A stretch of DNA of 34,529 bases from Acidiferrobacteraceae bacterium (lineage in GTDB: Bacteria > Pseudomonadota > Gammaproteobacteria > Acidiferrobacterales > SZUA-150): NCBI GenBank assembly GCA_003228915.1, contig QIGL01000008.1, positions 1 to 34,529 on the forward strand, written 5' to 3'. Shown here piece after piece: positions 7,648 through 16,672 of the stretch. The position numbers and the translations under genes are program-made. The notes under the pieces are model-generated. The model searched no databases and was not told the DNA's origin. It saw only the letters and a program-made list of their open reading frames with translations. Numbering within the stretch: position 1 is the stretch's first letter; every line of letters begins with the position of its first letter.

Positions 7648-9209
7648 TCCTGACGTTATTGATCCCGGCATTGGCTCTTGCCTGGGATACTAGCTGGTAC
7701 TGGTTACTAATAATTACACTACCGCTGACACTTCTGGGTTTTCGAGATATTTTTCAATCACGCCATAGCCTGCTACGAAATTATCCCTTGATGGCACACT
7801 TTCGTTGGCTCTTCGAGGGGATTCGTCCCGAAATAAGACAATACTTGCTTGAAAGTGACTCCGAGGCCATTCCTTTTAGCCGTGAACAACGGGGCCTGGT
7901 GTACGAGCGGGCCAAGAACACCGTTGATGTCCATCCCTTCGGCACTGACCTGGATGTTTATGATGAGCGATATGCCTGGCTTAACCATTCGACCGCACCG
8001 GCTAAAAAACAAGTGTCCTGTTTCAATATCAAGGTGGGAGGACCACAATGTAACAAGCCTTATCATGCATCCGTGTATAACATTTCTGCTATGAGTTTTG
8101 GTGCCTTGAGCGCTAATGCTATCCGCGCCTTGAACAAAGGCGCGAAAATGGGGAATTTTGCTCACGATACCGGCGAAGGCAGCATTAGTCGTTACCATCG
8201 TGAATTCGGCGGTGACTTGATCTGGGAAATCGGCACTGGCTACTTTGGTTGTCGCAACAAGGACGGTAGTTTTAATCCGGAAATATTCGCTGAACAAGCC
8301 AGTAATGATCAAGTCAAAATGATCGAAATCAAACTTTCCCAGGGCGCGAAACCCGGACACGGTGGCGTCCTCCCCGGCCACAAGGTCAGTGCAGAAATTG
8401 CTGCTACCAGGCATGTAACAGCCGGTGAAGACTGCCTGTCGCCATCGGGGCACAGCGCCTTTAGCACACCGATTGAATTACTGGAGTTTATTAAACAGTT
8501 GCGCACCCTGTCCGGTGGCAAACCTGTTGGTTTTAAACTTTGCCTTGGCCACCGTTGGGAATTTCTGGCCATCGTCAAGGCAATACTGGAAACCAGTATT
8601 GTTCCAGACTTCATTGTTGTTGATGGCGCCGAGGGTGGTACCGGTGCAGCACCTTTGGAATTCTCCAATCACATTGGCACACCTTTACTGGAAGGATTGT
8701 TATTTGTCCATAATGCGTTGTATGGCACCCGTTTGCGCGACCAGATAAAAATTGGTGCCAGCGGTAAAATTGTATCAGCGTTTGATATGGTGCGAGTCAT
8801 GACCCTGGGTGCAGATTGGTGTAACGCGGCACGGGGATTCATGTTTGCCCTGGGCTGTGTGCAGTCACGCAGTTGTCATACCAACCGGTGCCCGGTCGGT
8901 GTGGCTACCCAGGACCCGCGACGACAACGCGCCCTGGTCGTTGCAGACAAGTCAGACCGTGTTTACCATTTTCATAAAAACACACTAAACGCCCTGGCCG
9001 AAGTTATTGCCGCTGCTGGTCTTGAGCACCCCTGCCAACTTCGTCCCTACCATTTCCACATACAGTCAATGCAGAAAAAATCCTTGCCAGGCAATATGGT
9101 GCTTGATTTTCTTGAGCCTGGTGAACTACTGGAAGGTACTGAAAATCCCCTATTCAAGATCAACTGGGCGCTGGCACAGGCAAGTTCCTTCGCACCGCTA
9201 AAACCATGA
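7617..9209 (+). CDS. Membrane-anchored FMN-binding glutamate synthase-like protein
   Basis: 530 residues belonging to the central/FMN domain family of glutamate synthase large subunit (GltB domain 2). Two N-terminal hydrophobic helices (residues 3-45) should anchor it in the membrane. The (beta/alpha)8 FMN barrel covers roughly 140-460, with ISAMSFGALSANAIRALNKGA, a GEGSISRYH substrate loop, QGAKPGHGG and DGAEGGTGAAPLE. The 3Fe-4S ligands are seen as Cys414, Cys420 and Cys425 (CVQSRSCHTNRC, spacing C-x5-C-x4-C as in GltS). The glutaminase domain is missing, so it is not a complete glutamate synthase. It starts with TTG inside nuoN, which places it in the complex I-like operon. The reaction in vivo is unknown; a redox partner of the pump is an inference. 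Confidence 0.88.
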   Translation: MRYLPFIFIVILTLLIPALALAWDTSWYWLLIITLPLTLLGFRDIFQSRHSLLRNYPLMAHFRWLFEGIRPEIRQYLLESDSEAIPFSREQRGLVYERAKNTVDVHPFGTDLDVYDERYAWLNHSTAPAKKQVSCFNIKVGGPQCNKPYHASVYNISAMSFGALSANAIRALNKGAKMGNFAHDTGEGSISRYHREFGGDLIWEIGTGYFGCRNKDGSFNPEIFAEQASNDQVKMIEIKLSQGAKPGHGGVLPGHKVSAEIAATRHVTAGEDCLSPSGHSAFSTPIELLEFIKQLRTLSGGKPVGFKLCLGHRWEFLAIVKAILETSIVPDFIVVDGAEGGTGAAPLEFSNHIGTPLLEGLLFVHNALYGTRLRDQIKIGASGKIVSAFDMVRVMTLGADWCNAARGFMFALGCVQSRSCHTNRCPVGVATQDPRRQRALVVADKSDRVYHFHKNTLNALAEVIAAAGLEHPCQLRPYHFHIQSMQKKSLPGNMVLDFLEPGELLEGTENPLFKINWALAQASSFAPLKP

Positions 9210-9356
9210 AGGACAACGAGCGAATGGAATTAGGTGCATACCCCTGAGCAGGTCAATTCAAAAATACTGGCAACAAATACGAAAACTGGTCAAAGATTGA
9301 AACGAGCGTTTCGCGTTATAATATACAGGCTCCGGATGAACCGAATGAAGCAGAAG
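9210..9356. other. Intergenic gap between convergent genes
   Basis: These 147 bases lie between two convergent genes. A TATAAT hexamer occurs at about 9317, but no well-placed -35 box fits, and a plus-strand open frame here only reads into the antisense of the permease. No convincing terminator hairpin was found. Confidence 0.4.
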
Positions 9357-10541
9357 TTAACCCGCTGGCACGGCAAAAATCAGAACAAAGCCAAGGACAA
9401 GTGCAATAAATACAAAAAAGCTCCGTTCACGGTGATTACGACAGACAGAAAACGCAACCACGCACTGTAACAGGTAGTAAAATGCAAAGGCGCGTGAGGC
9501 CAGGGCGATAATCTCAAAGGTAGAACCGGACCAGGATAGCGCCATCGCAGAGACGCCAACGAGAAAATAACCCCAGCGTGCACTAATACGCCGACGACTT
9601 ACTTCTCTCATATTGGCGGTGGCGGCAAGGGTATCAGCGACGGCGGCGGAAAACTGCGACAGACTCGCAGCTATTACCAGGGGTAAAGGCAAAAGCAAAG
9701 AGGCAGTTGCCGCCAGTGTGATCAGGCTATTGTCACCATAATTTCCATTAAGCACTGCAACAATTGGTTGCGCCAGCGCCACAAACAGCACGTAAACACT
9801 GAGTGAAAAATACTGTGACCAGCGTGATGCCCGGATACGAGTAACCGTATCAAATTCTTCGCCCAGGTAGCGAGGTGTTTCAAAACCCTGCACAACAATC
9901 AGCGTGCCTGCCACGATGGTTGCAATTTCCCATACAGTTCGTTGTGGCATTGCTGGCAACGTAAAATAGCCCTGTGCCAGGAACTGTCTGAAATCATAAA
10001 CGCCAAATACGATAAGCAGTAGCGCAAGCAGTAGAATGGTCAGATAAAGCGCCCAGCTTTCCAGTTTTTCCAGTGGCTTCAACCCCCCCAACAGGCCAAC
10101 GATAGTGATTACACCAATTATAATGCTGGTCAACAGGCTTTTGTTGAATGCCGTGTCCAATTCAAAGCTGGCGAGAACAAACGCAGACATGATATGAATG
10201 TACAGGCACACTGAGATCACATAGGCAGCGACCAGTGAAAAATCAGAAAGTCGTTCGACAACAAAAGTAAATTTTTTGTTTCCTTTTTTCAGTGCGGGTT
10301 CGGCGCAGAGTATATTATGCCGAATAATTTTACCGACCAAAAAGGCGATAAACGCCACAACTACCATTGCAACTATTGCATAGGGGCCAACAGCACTTGC
10401 AAGAACAGGTACAACAATAAGAAACCCACTACCAAATATGGATGCCAGCGGTGTGCTCATTGCGGGGACAATGTTTCTCATTGCTGCTTTATTTGTTTCG
10501 ATAGTACAGCTAGGCTGGTCAGATTGGTGGTTTGGTAGCAT
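9357..10541 (-). CDS. APC-superfamily-like membrane transporter
   Basis: 394 residues with about eleven hydrophobic helices and short loops. The first helix contains SIFGSGFLIVVPVLASAVGP, whose small-residue GSG break resembles the unwound TM1 of APC-fold amino-acid permeases. A conserved-looking QGFETPRYLGEEF segment between helices 6 and 7 is also reminiscent of permeases of this fold. The substrate cannot be told. The start is uncertain: the Met at residue 1 precedes a polar stretch of 20 residues, and Met21 (MRNIVPAMSTPLAS) is an alternative. It is transcribed divergently from cti and convergently with the GltB-like gene. Confidence 0.6.
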   Translation of the reverse strand: MLPNHQSDQPSCTIETNKAAMRNIVPAMSTPLASIFGSGFLIVVPVLASAVGPYAIVAMVVVAFIAFLVGKIIRHNILCAEPALKKGNKKFTFVVERLSDFSLVAAYVISVCLYIHIMSAFVLASFELDTAFNKSLLTSIIIGVITIVGLLGGLKPLEKLESWALYLTILLLALLLIVFGVYDFRQFLAQGYFTLPAMPQRTVWEIATIVAGTLIVVQGFETPRYLGEEFDTVTRIRASRWSQYFSLSVYVLFVALAQPIVAVLNGNYGDNSLITLAATASLLLPLPLVIAASLSQFSAAVADTLAATANMREVSRRRISARWGYFLVGVSAMALSWSGSTFEIIALASRAFAFYYLLQCVVAFSVCRNHRERSFFVFIALVLGFVLIFAVPAG

Positions 10542-10758
10542 GTAAATTCCAACATGGTAGTGGCGGTTGTTGAAAGAAGTCGCACAGTCTATTTAATCTG
10601 TTTGATCAAAGCCTACCCTCATGGGCATCTTCATGTCTTGATGCTATAGATTAACATGGGTTGAACCCGGTAACAGTTTTATGCTGATTTAATCGGTTTC
10701 GTCTTTTACGCAAAGATATTATCACATAATTTAAGGTTTTTCTGGTAGCATACAGCTT
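10542..10758. promoter_or_regulatory. Divergent promoter region between permease and cti
   Basis: This gap must carry promoters for both flanking genes. Two short perfect palindromes are visible: TTTGATCAAA at 10601-10610 and GGGTTGAACCC at 10658-10668. Either could be an operator, but neither matches a consensus I can name with confidence. Assignment of -35 and -10 boxes is ambiguous. Confidence 0.35.
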
Positions 10759-13185
10759 ATGACGGGATGGAAAAAAATATCAAAGAATACCCGGGTACTG
10801 ATAATCTTATCTGTTGTATTGTTACTGGGCGTATTCATTTATAAAGTTTTTGAGTGGCCACTCACAACTAACAACGAAACCAAAGCAATAGAATCGGAAT
10901 TATCATCACTTCAGCTCGATACACCGGTAAATTACGAACAACAGGTCAAGCCTGTTTTAGAGCGACGTTGTGTGGTGTGCCATGGTTGTTACGATGCACC
11001 CTGCCAGTTAAAACTATCCTCCAATGAAGGCCTGCAACGCGGCGCCAATAAAGAACGTATTTATGATGCCCAGAGAATTGAAAGCATGCCCGCCACCCGC
11101 TTATTTATTGATGCTAAAAGTACTGTAGAGTGGCGTGCCCGTGGATTCTCTCCCGTAATCAACGAAGGTACGCAAAACCCTGAAAATAATTTGTACAATT
11201 CAGTGTTATATCGCCTGCTGCGTCTGAAAAAGCAACATCCACAACCGCGTGCTGGTAAGTTGCCGGATAATTTCACTCTGGATCTGGACCGTGAGCAGAC
11301 CTGTACAACCCTGGAATCGGTTAACAAATTTGCCGAGCAACACCCGCTATGGGGCATGCCCTATGCCATGCCTGATTTACTGGATTCAGAATACCAGACA
11401 CTGGTTTCCTGGATAGCTCAGGGCTCACAGGCACCGCCCCCCTCTGATCCCTCAGCGATAGTACGCCCACAAATAAAAAAATGGGAATCTTTTTTTAATC
11501 AACCATCACGAAAACAGAAACTGGTGAATCGTTATCTCTATGAGCATCTGTTTCATGCACACATACATTTTACCGGGTCACCGGAGCGAGAGTTTTACCG
11601 TCTGGTACGTTCGAAAACACCGCCTGGTAAGGTGATTGATGAGATAGCGACACTACGCCCCAATGATGATCCTGGTACCAGTACTTTTTATTACCGACTG
11701 TTACCGTATCACCCTAGCATTGTGAATAAAAATCATATCGTTTATGAATTTTCAGATAAACGACTGCAACGATTTCACGAACTCTTTTTAACGCCCGATT
11801 ACACCGTATCACAACTACCCTCCTATGAGCCGGGAACCGCTTCCAATCCATTCAAAGTTTATGCGGCCATACCGGCAGTGTCACGATATCGTTTTATGCT
11901 GGATGATGCATATTTTTTTATTGAGGGTTTTATCAAGGGACCGGTTTGTCGGGGGCAACTGGCATTGAATGTTATTGAAGATCAGTTTTGGGTGGTTTTC
12001 TTTAATCCAGATAAACCTATCATTACCAACAGTAGCCAGTTCCTGGAAAAGATGGCGCCAGAATTACAATTGCCCGCCGACTTTAATAATAATCTTGATT
12101 TAGTGCGTATCTGGACGGAGTACTGGAAAGGACAAAGACGCTACATGGAACACAAGCAGGCCTGGTTTAAGACAATTGGCACCCATAAACTGGATCATGC
12201 CATGGATTTTATCTGGGACGGAGACGGTAAAAACCCCAATGCCGCTTTGACTATATTCCGGCATTTTGACAGTGGTTCAGTCGCTTACGGACTGGTCGGC
12301 AATGACCCGGAAACTACCTGGGTCATCGATTTTCCGTTACTAGAACGCATCCATTATTTACTAGTGGTTGATTTTAATGTCTATGGCAACATAGGTCACC
12401 GAATGAGTACCAGAATCTATATGGACTTCCTGCGCATGGAAGGCGAGGATTCATTTTTGGCTTTTTTGCCCGTAAACAGGCGAAAAGAAATACGTGATAA
12501 ATGGTATGTTGGCCAACGTAGTAGTATAGAAAAATTATTTTCTGCGCCGCAGGAATGGTTAAGCACGGAGGCAGTAGAAGGTTACCAGACAGCGAATCCG
12601 CAACAAGAACTATACCAACGCATCAAAGATCGATTTAAAGTTTTGTCGCAACATGCAAAAGCCATGAACCATTGTGGCAGTATCGGTTGTAAAAACCTGA
12701 TAGCGAAATCTGCCATAAAACGTGCAGACAACGCCATGATTAAGATTGCGCAACTGCAAGGTAAAAATTTGCATTCCTTTCCAGATGTCGCTTTTGTGCG
12801 AGTCAAGACAGATAAACCGGAAGATGATCTTACTTACAGCTTAATACGCAATAAAGCTTATAAAAATGTGACTTCATTTCTTGCGGACGAAAGTGAACGA
12901 GACCGGGCAGATATTGATCACGATACGATGACGGTGGTGAAGTGGCTGGAAGGATCCTATCCAAATTTCTTTTTTTCCGTAGCGTTATCAGATATTGAAG
13001 AATTTTCCAAACGATGTGCTGCGATACGAAATAACAAGGATTATGAAAAGTTTGTAGATCAGTATGGCGTTCGACGAACCAACCCTTTATTCTGGGAATT
13101 GGCCGACTGGTTCCAGGATGACTACAAACGAAAAAAACCCATTTCATCGGGATTATTTGATTTGAATCGGTATCATAATCGTTAA
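10759..13185 (+). CDS. cti: Fatty acid cis/trans isomerase (cytochrome c type)
   Basis: 808 residues, close to the usual size of Cti. Cti converts cis-unsaturated to trans-unsaturated acyl chains of membrane phospholipids in the periplasm, a rapid response to solvents, heat or salt. An N-terminal hydrophobic anchor/signal (residues 12-32) is followed by a covalent haem site CVVCH at residues 71-75 inside RCVVCHGCYDAPCQLKL, the hallmark of this family. The rest contains family-like blocks such as FHAHIHFTGSPEREFYRLVRS and HFDSGSVAYGLVGNDPETTWVIDFPLLERIHYLLV (split here by reading, around residues 265-540). It stands alone with its own upstream region. No ribosome-binding site is clear before the ATG. 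Confidence 0.93.
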   Translation: MTGWKKISKNTRVLIILSVVLLLGVFIYKVFEWPLTTNNETKAIESELSSLQLDTPVNYEQQVKPVLERRCVVCHGCYDAPCQLKLSSNEGLQRGANKERIYDAQRIESMPATRLFIDAKSTVEWRARGFSPVINEGTQNPENNLYNSVLYRLLRLKKQHPQPRAGKLPDNFTLDLDREQTCTTLESVNKFAEQHPLWGMPYAMPDLLDSEYQTLVSWIAQGSQAPPPSDPSAIVRPQIKKWESFFNQPSRKQKLVNRYLYEHLFHAHIHFTGSPEREFYRLVRSKTPPGKVIDEIATLRPNDDPGTSTFYYRLLPYHPSIVNKNHIVYEFSDKRLQRFHELFLTPDYTVSQLPSYEPGTASNPFKVYAAIPAVSRYRFMLDDAYFFIEGFIKGPVCRGQLALNVIEDQFWVVFFNPDKPIITNSSQFLEKMAPELQLPADFNNNLDLVRIWTEYWKGQRRYMEHKQAWFKTIGTHKLDHAMDFIWDGDGKNPNAALTIFRHFDSGSVAYGLVGNDPETTWVIDFPLLERIHYLLVVDFNVYGNIGHRMSTRIYMDFLRMEGEDSFLAFLPVNRRKEIRDKWYVGQRSSIEKLFSAPQEWLSTEAVEGYQTANPQQELYQRIKDRFKVLSQHAKAMNHCGSIGCKNLIAKSAIKRADNAMIKIAQLQGKNLHSFPDVAFVRVKTDKPEDDLTYSLIRNKAYKNVTSFLADESERDRADIDHDTMTVVKWLEGSYPNFFFSVALSDIEEFSKRCAAIRNNKDYEKFVDQYGVRRTNPLFWELADWFQDDYKRKKPISSGLFDLNRYHNR

Positions 13186-13439
13186 GTGTTATGCCTGCTT
13201 TACGTTTGGTCATCATTTTCGCCTCATGACATCATTCCAGCAATTATTATTATCGTATACGACGCCTTATTTAAAATTTTTTTAAACATGGATTGGCAAC
13301 ACTCTCACCACATAAACAACTTCCTGATACCATTTTTTTCTCCCCTGTATGACTTTGACTTATGGGCTGGCAACCCTGTGGAAAAATTACCCCAAACAGT
13401 ACTGGCTGCCCATGTTAGTATGCGGGATGGAGTTTTAAC
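13186..13439. other. Intergenic region with no convincing gene
   Basis: 254 AT-rich bases between cti and the methyltransferase. One open frame covers it but has low-complexity, unfamilial sequence and no ribosome-binding site. A 29-codon frame at 13349-13438 ends just before the next ATG and could be a leader peptide, though nothing supports its translation. The sequence GGAG at 13429-13432 serves as ribosome-binding site for the downstream gene. Confidence 0.4.
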
Positions 13440-14096
13440 ATGAACGAAGAATTTTCACATTCCGGCGTCTGGCCTATTGCGATACTTATGATTGTCGTCG
13501 CTTCGTGGGTTTTTTATCGATATTTCGCCCCAAAATCATGGCGTGAATGGGCCAGCGCAGGTTTGGTCCAGGCATTTATTATTGCTTTATATGCCGAGAT
13601 GTATGGTTTTCCGCTGACGATTTATTTTTTGGTACGGTTCTTCGGGATTGACGCGCCAAACCTTAGCGCCAACCTCTGGTCTTCGTTAATTGGTCTTGGC
13701 GAACTCGGTATGTTGATCTCGATGATTCTAGGTTACCTGTTGTTATTCATAGGCATTGGTATTTTTGTTCAGGGCTGGCGTGAACTCTACCGTGCCCGAC
13801 AACAAAACCAGCTTGTCACCACAGGCTTATACCGTTTCGTCAGGCATCCACAATATACCGGCTTGTTCATTGGCCTGTTTGGTGAAGGCGTGGTGCATTG
13901 GCCAACATTGTTTTCTGTTGCAATTTTCCCGGTTATTGTTCTTGCTTATTTTTTATTATCGCGCAGCGAAGAAAAAAAGGTGCTCGAACAATTCGGAGAA
14001 GCGTATCGCGCTTATCAAAAGCAAGTACCAATGTTTATTCCACGATCAGGACAATGGAAAAAATTCGTGGCCAGTCGCAAGCGCAAGCAAGACTGA
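13440..14096 (+). CDS. Isoprenylcysteine methyltransferase-like membrane protein
   Basis: 218 residues with about five membrane helices. The C-terminal half carries the signature of the ICMT/PEMT-like membrane methyltransferase group: LVTTGLYRFVRHPQYTGLF (residues 125-143, with Arg135-His136-Pro137), then the Glu177-Glu178 pair in SRSEEKKVLEQFGEAYRAY. These elements bind S-adenosylmethionine in the family. Bacterial members often have unknown substrates, and some act on isoprenoid or lipid groups or accompany metal-resistance loci. The start ATG has a GGAG box seven bases upstream. It is convergent with the GH130 gene, with a 35-base gap. Confidence 0.8.
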   Translation: MNEEFSHSGVWPIAILMIVVASWVFYRYFAPKSWREWASAGLVQAFIIALYAEMYGFPLTIYFLVRFFGIDAPNLSANLWSSLIGLGELGMLISMILGYLLLFIGIGIFVQGWRELYRARQQNQLVTTGLYRFVRHPQYTGLFIGLFGEGVVHWPTLFSVAIFPVIVLAYFLLSRSEEKKVLEQFGEAYRAYQKQVPMFIPRSGQWKKFVASRKRKQD

Positions 14097-14131
14097 ATTA
14101 GTTATATCTACGACCGGGTCTTGTATTACCG

Positions 14132-15079
14132 CTAGTAAGGTGGGCGGTTATTACCAAGACATAAATCAACCAGGTCGTTGATGCGGGCAGTGCCGGCACA
14201 CATCACGGTATCGGCACCGCCCCAGTAAATTATGATGCCGCCGTCGCCATCCTCTACCGCACCACAGGAAAAAACGACATTGTGTACATAACCGGTCAGC
14301 TCCCAGGGATCTTCCGGGGCCAGTATCCATTCATCAGCAACGCCGATAATTTTTGCTGGGTTCTGCAAATCATGTAATGCCACGCCCAGGCGATAAACCG
14401 CACCGTCCATGGTTTCGAATACGCCGTGATAAATACAAAGCCAGCCGCGATCAGTACGAATCGGGGTCGCAGAAGGACCGATCTTGCTTTCATCCCAGTG
14501 ATACTGCACCGGTTTCAACACCACTTGAGAATCACCCCAGTGGATTAAATCCGGCGACCATGACAACCACACCGACCAGGGACTGATCTCCGTATGGGGA
14601 CGATCGAGGCGGGCATAGCGACCATTAAAACGTTCGGGGAAAATAACAACATTGCGCATGTCCGCCTGTGTGATGAGTGCAACCCTTTCCACGCTTCGAA
14701 AATCCCGTGTTCTGGCCAGACCGATACGGACACCATGAGCTGAATAGGCGCTGTAGGTAATCAGGTACTCGCCATCGATACAACAAATTCTGGGGTCTTC
14801 CAGTCCATAAGCCTCGTACTCAGCAAAGCTGCCTTCTTCAGATGGAATCATGAATGGTTTCGGGCCAACCGTAAATTTGAAGCCATCTTCACTTTCGGCA
14901 ATCCCTATAATAGAACGACCGCTGCGCAGGTGCGACCGAAACAACATAATAATACGGCCGTCATAGCGGGTAATACCGGCATTGTGCACGGTTTCTACCG
15001 GGTAAGGGATGTCGTCCTTTGTCAGGATCGGGTTGGCCTGGCAACGCTCGATAATGGGTTGTTTAGGTGCAGCGGTCAT
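14132..15079 (-). CDS. GH130 family glycoside phosphorylase (mannoside type)
   Basis: 315 residues forming the five-bladed propeller fold expected for GH130. Many members are beta-mannoside phosphorylases that release mannose-1-phosphate. The catalytic Asp lies in YGLEDPR (Asp95). Residues corresponding to the phosphate ligands of characterised mannosyl-glucose phosphorylase are kept: Arg142-Asn143 in MRNVVIFP, Lys199 in SKIGPSATPI, and His218 in CIYHG, with the same 19-residue Lys-to-His spacing. The ATG at 15079 is preferred because AGGA lies five bases upstream; earlier in-frame starts exist at 15085 and 15115. It overlaps the end of the GT4-cupin gene by 17 bases, so the two are co-transcribed. 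The exact linkage and acceptor are unknown. Confidence 0.85.
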   Translation of the reverse strand: MTAAPKQPIIERCQANPILTKDDIPYPVETVHNAGITRYDGRIIMLFRSHLRSGRSIIGIAESEDGFKFTVGPKPFMIPSEEGSFAEYEAYGLEDPRICCIDGEYLITYSAYSAHGVRIGLARTRDFRSVERVALITQADMRNVVIFPERFNGRYARLDRPHTEISPWSVWLSWSPDLIHWGDSQVVLKPVQYHWDESKIGPSATPIRTDRGWLCIYHGVFETMDGAVYRLGVALHDLQNPAKIIGVADEWILAPEDPWELTGYVHNVVFSCGAVEDGDGGIIIYWGGADTVMCAGTARINDLVDLCLGNNRPPY

Positions 15080-16412
15080 AGTCATCCTGCAGGCGAATAA
15101 TATCGTCCTCGCCAAAATAATCTCCCATCTGGACTTCTACTATAACCAGCTGGGTAAGGCCGGGGTTCATGATCCGGTGTACAGCACCCCTTGGTATATC
15201 CACTGATTGCCCTGGTTTGAGCAGAATTTCTTTTTCTCCCACGGTGACCAGGGCTTCGCCACTCACCACGGTCCAGTGCTCGGCACGGCGCCGATGCTTT
15301 TGCAAACTTAATCGTTCACCTGGGCTAACGATGAGTTCCTTGATCTTGTGGTCTGCGCGCTCAAGTAAATTGTCATAGTGCCCCCAGGGACGGTAGTGCT
15401 CCCGTTGCTCGAGAATCCTGTGGTAAACCGCCACGTATTCGTGTGCCATACGCCGACTCGTAAAATGCTGCTCGACACTATCCCGGCAGGCCTGTCTGTC
15501 GATTGTGTTAATTTTGCCCACGGCCTGCACGGCCGCGTCCAGGTCATTAACTAAAAATCCATTGCTGCCGTCTTGAATAATTTCCGGCATTGAGCCACGA
15601 TCATATGCAATGACCGGTGACCCGCAGGCCATGGACTCAACCACACTCAGACCAAACGGCTCATCAAAATTAATCAGGTGTAACAAGGCCAGCGCACTTG
15701 CCATCACTTGCTGGCGCTGTTCCGGTCCGACAGAGCCTATGTATTCCACTTTTGATCCATCAATAAAGGGTTCGACCCGTTCCTTGAAATAAACTTCGTC
15801 TTGTATGATGCCGGCAATCACAAGACGTTTACCGGTTAAACGCGCAACCTTTATGGCATCATGCACGCCTTTATCAGGATGAATGCGCCCAAAGAACAGG
15901 AGATAGTCTCCCGCATGCTGCTGAAAGGTAAATTGACCAAGATCAATCCCGTGGGGGATAGTGGCAATGTAATCAAGTTCAGCAGATTTGTCGGCCTCAC
16001 TGATGGCGACATAATAAGTGCTGTCATTGTACTTTTTGTAAACTGGCAATATGGCTGATGAAGAAAACCCGTGTATGGTGGTGACAACGGGTGTATGTGT
16101 GAAGCCACTGTAGCTGAGTGGCAGAAAATCGTAGTGATTGTGAATCAGGTCGAATTCGTCTGCTCGTTTGAACAACTCGGCAATATGCAGACTCTCCCAT
16201 ACTTTTGGATCAATGGTGGGATCTTCTGAATAGGGTCGTGGACAGACTGATACGAGCTTGCCAGTGGTGATGGAATCGCCGCTGGCAAACAGGCTTACCT
16301 CAATACCCATTGATACCAGCTGTTCAGTGAGCAGGCTGACTACATTCTCCCAGGGCCCATAATGACGTGGTGGCGTACGCCATGATAATGGACTTAACAT
16401 CGCAATTTTCAT
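15063..16412 (-). CDS. GT4 glycosyltransferase fused to a phosphomannose isomerase-type cupin
   Basis: 449 residues in two parts. Residues 1-340 form a GT-B glycosyltransferase of family 4, with a glycine-rich N-terminus (PLSWRTPPRHYGPWENVV), the HNHYD and TTIHGF segments, FGRIHPDKGVHDAI, and the EX7E donor motif in EPFGLSVVESMACGSPVIA. Residues about 345-449 match the C-terminal domain of ManC/AlgA-type bifunctional enzymes: RPWGHYDNLL, SPGERLSLQKHRRRAEHW, VVSGEALVTVGE, IPRGAVHRIMNPG, EVQMGDYFGEDDIIRLQDDY. That domain isomerises fructose-6-phosphate and mannose-6-phosphate; the metal-binding His and Glu residues are present. The start is the Met of MKIAMLSPLSW. The fusion links mannose supply with a glycosyl transfer step. 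Confidence 0.88.
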   Translation of the reverse strand: MKIAMLSPLSWRTPPRHYGPWENVVSLLTEQLVSMGIEVSLFASGDSITTGKLVSVCPRPYSEDPTIDPKVWESLHIAELFKRADEFDLIHNHYDFLPLSYSGFTHTPVVTTIHGFSSSAILPVYKKYNDSTYYVAISEADKSAELDYIATIPHGIDLGQFTFQQHAGDYLLFFGRIHPDKGVHDAIKVARLTGKRLVIAGIIQDEVYFKERVEPFIDGSKVEYIGSVGPEQRQQVMASALALLHLINFDEPFGLSVVESMACGSPVIAYDRGSMPEIIQDGSNGFLVNDLDAAVQAVGKINTIDRQACRDSVEQHFTSRRMAHEYVAVYHRILEQREHYRPWGHYDNLLERADHKIKELIVSPGERLSLQKHRRRAEHWTVVSGEALVTVGEKEILLKPGQSVDIPRGAVHRIMNPGLTQLVIVEVQMGDYFGEDDIIRLQDDYDRCT

Positions 16413-16520
16413 GAAGCATCTGCCTGCATGGTTATCACCCAGTATTTTCGATCTTGGTATTGTCAATATTGCATAGGGGGCTAAATGCACTATTACAGTA
16501 ACACGATTCACCACATGAAC

Positions 16521-16555
16521 AATAAAAGAAAAAAACTGCCCCGGTAGCGGGCTGG
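16521..16555 (-). terminator. Candidate intrinsic terminator upstream of the GT4-cupin gene
   Basis: Read on the minus strand, a GC-rich hairpin (GCCCGCTACCGGGGC, 16552-16538) is followed by AG and a run of seven T, then CTTTT. The stem is only four to five GC pairs. It lies about 110 bases before the GT4-cupin start and points towards it, yet no gene on this strand precedes it. It could end a small RNA or act as an attenuator. Confidence 0.4.
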
Positions 16556-16672
16556 AGACATAGCGTGTTCTTGCTACATTGAATGGGTGTAACTATGATA
16601 GCCATGGTCGTGATCAGAAATACGGCAAAGCAGTACCCAAAAGAGACAAAAATAGTCTATCTTATTAGTAAC

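Noticed and set aside
7773-8453. 226-codon antisense frame
   Set aside because: It is the mirror of the GltB-like gene, whose FMN and 3Fe-4S motifs are intact.
9234-9470. 78-codon Lys/Arg-rich frame on the plus strand
   Set aside because: Most of it is antisense to the end of the permease gene, and its composition is low-complexity without any family feature.
13186-13443. 85-codon frame between cti and the methyltransferase
   Set aside because: No ribosome-binding site, no recognisable sequence, and it spans an AT-rich intergenic gap. A comparison with the DUF2933-type small proteins that sometimes precede such methyltransferases gave no convincing match.
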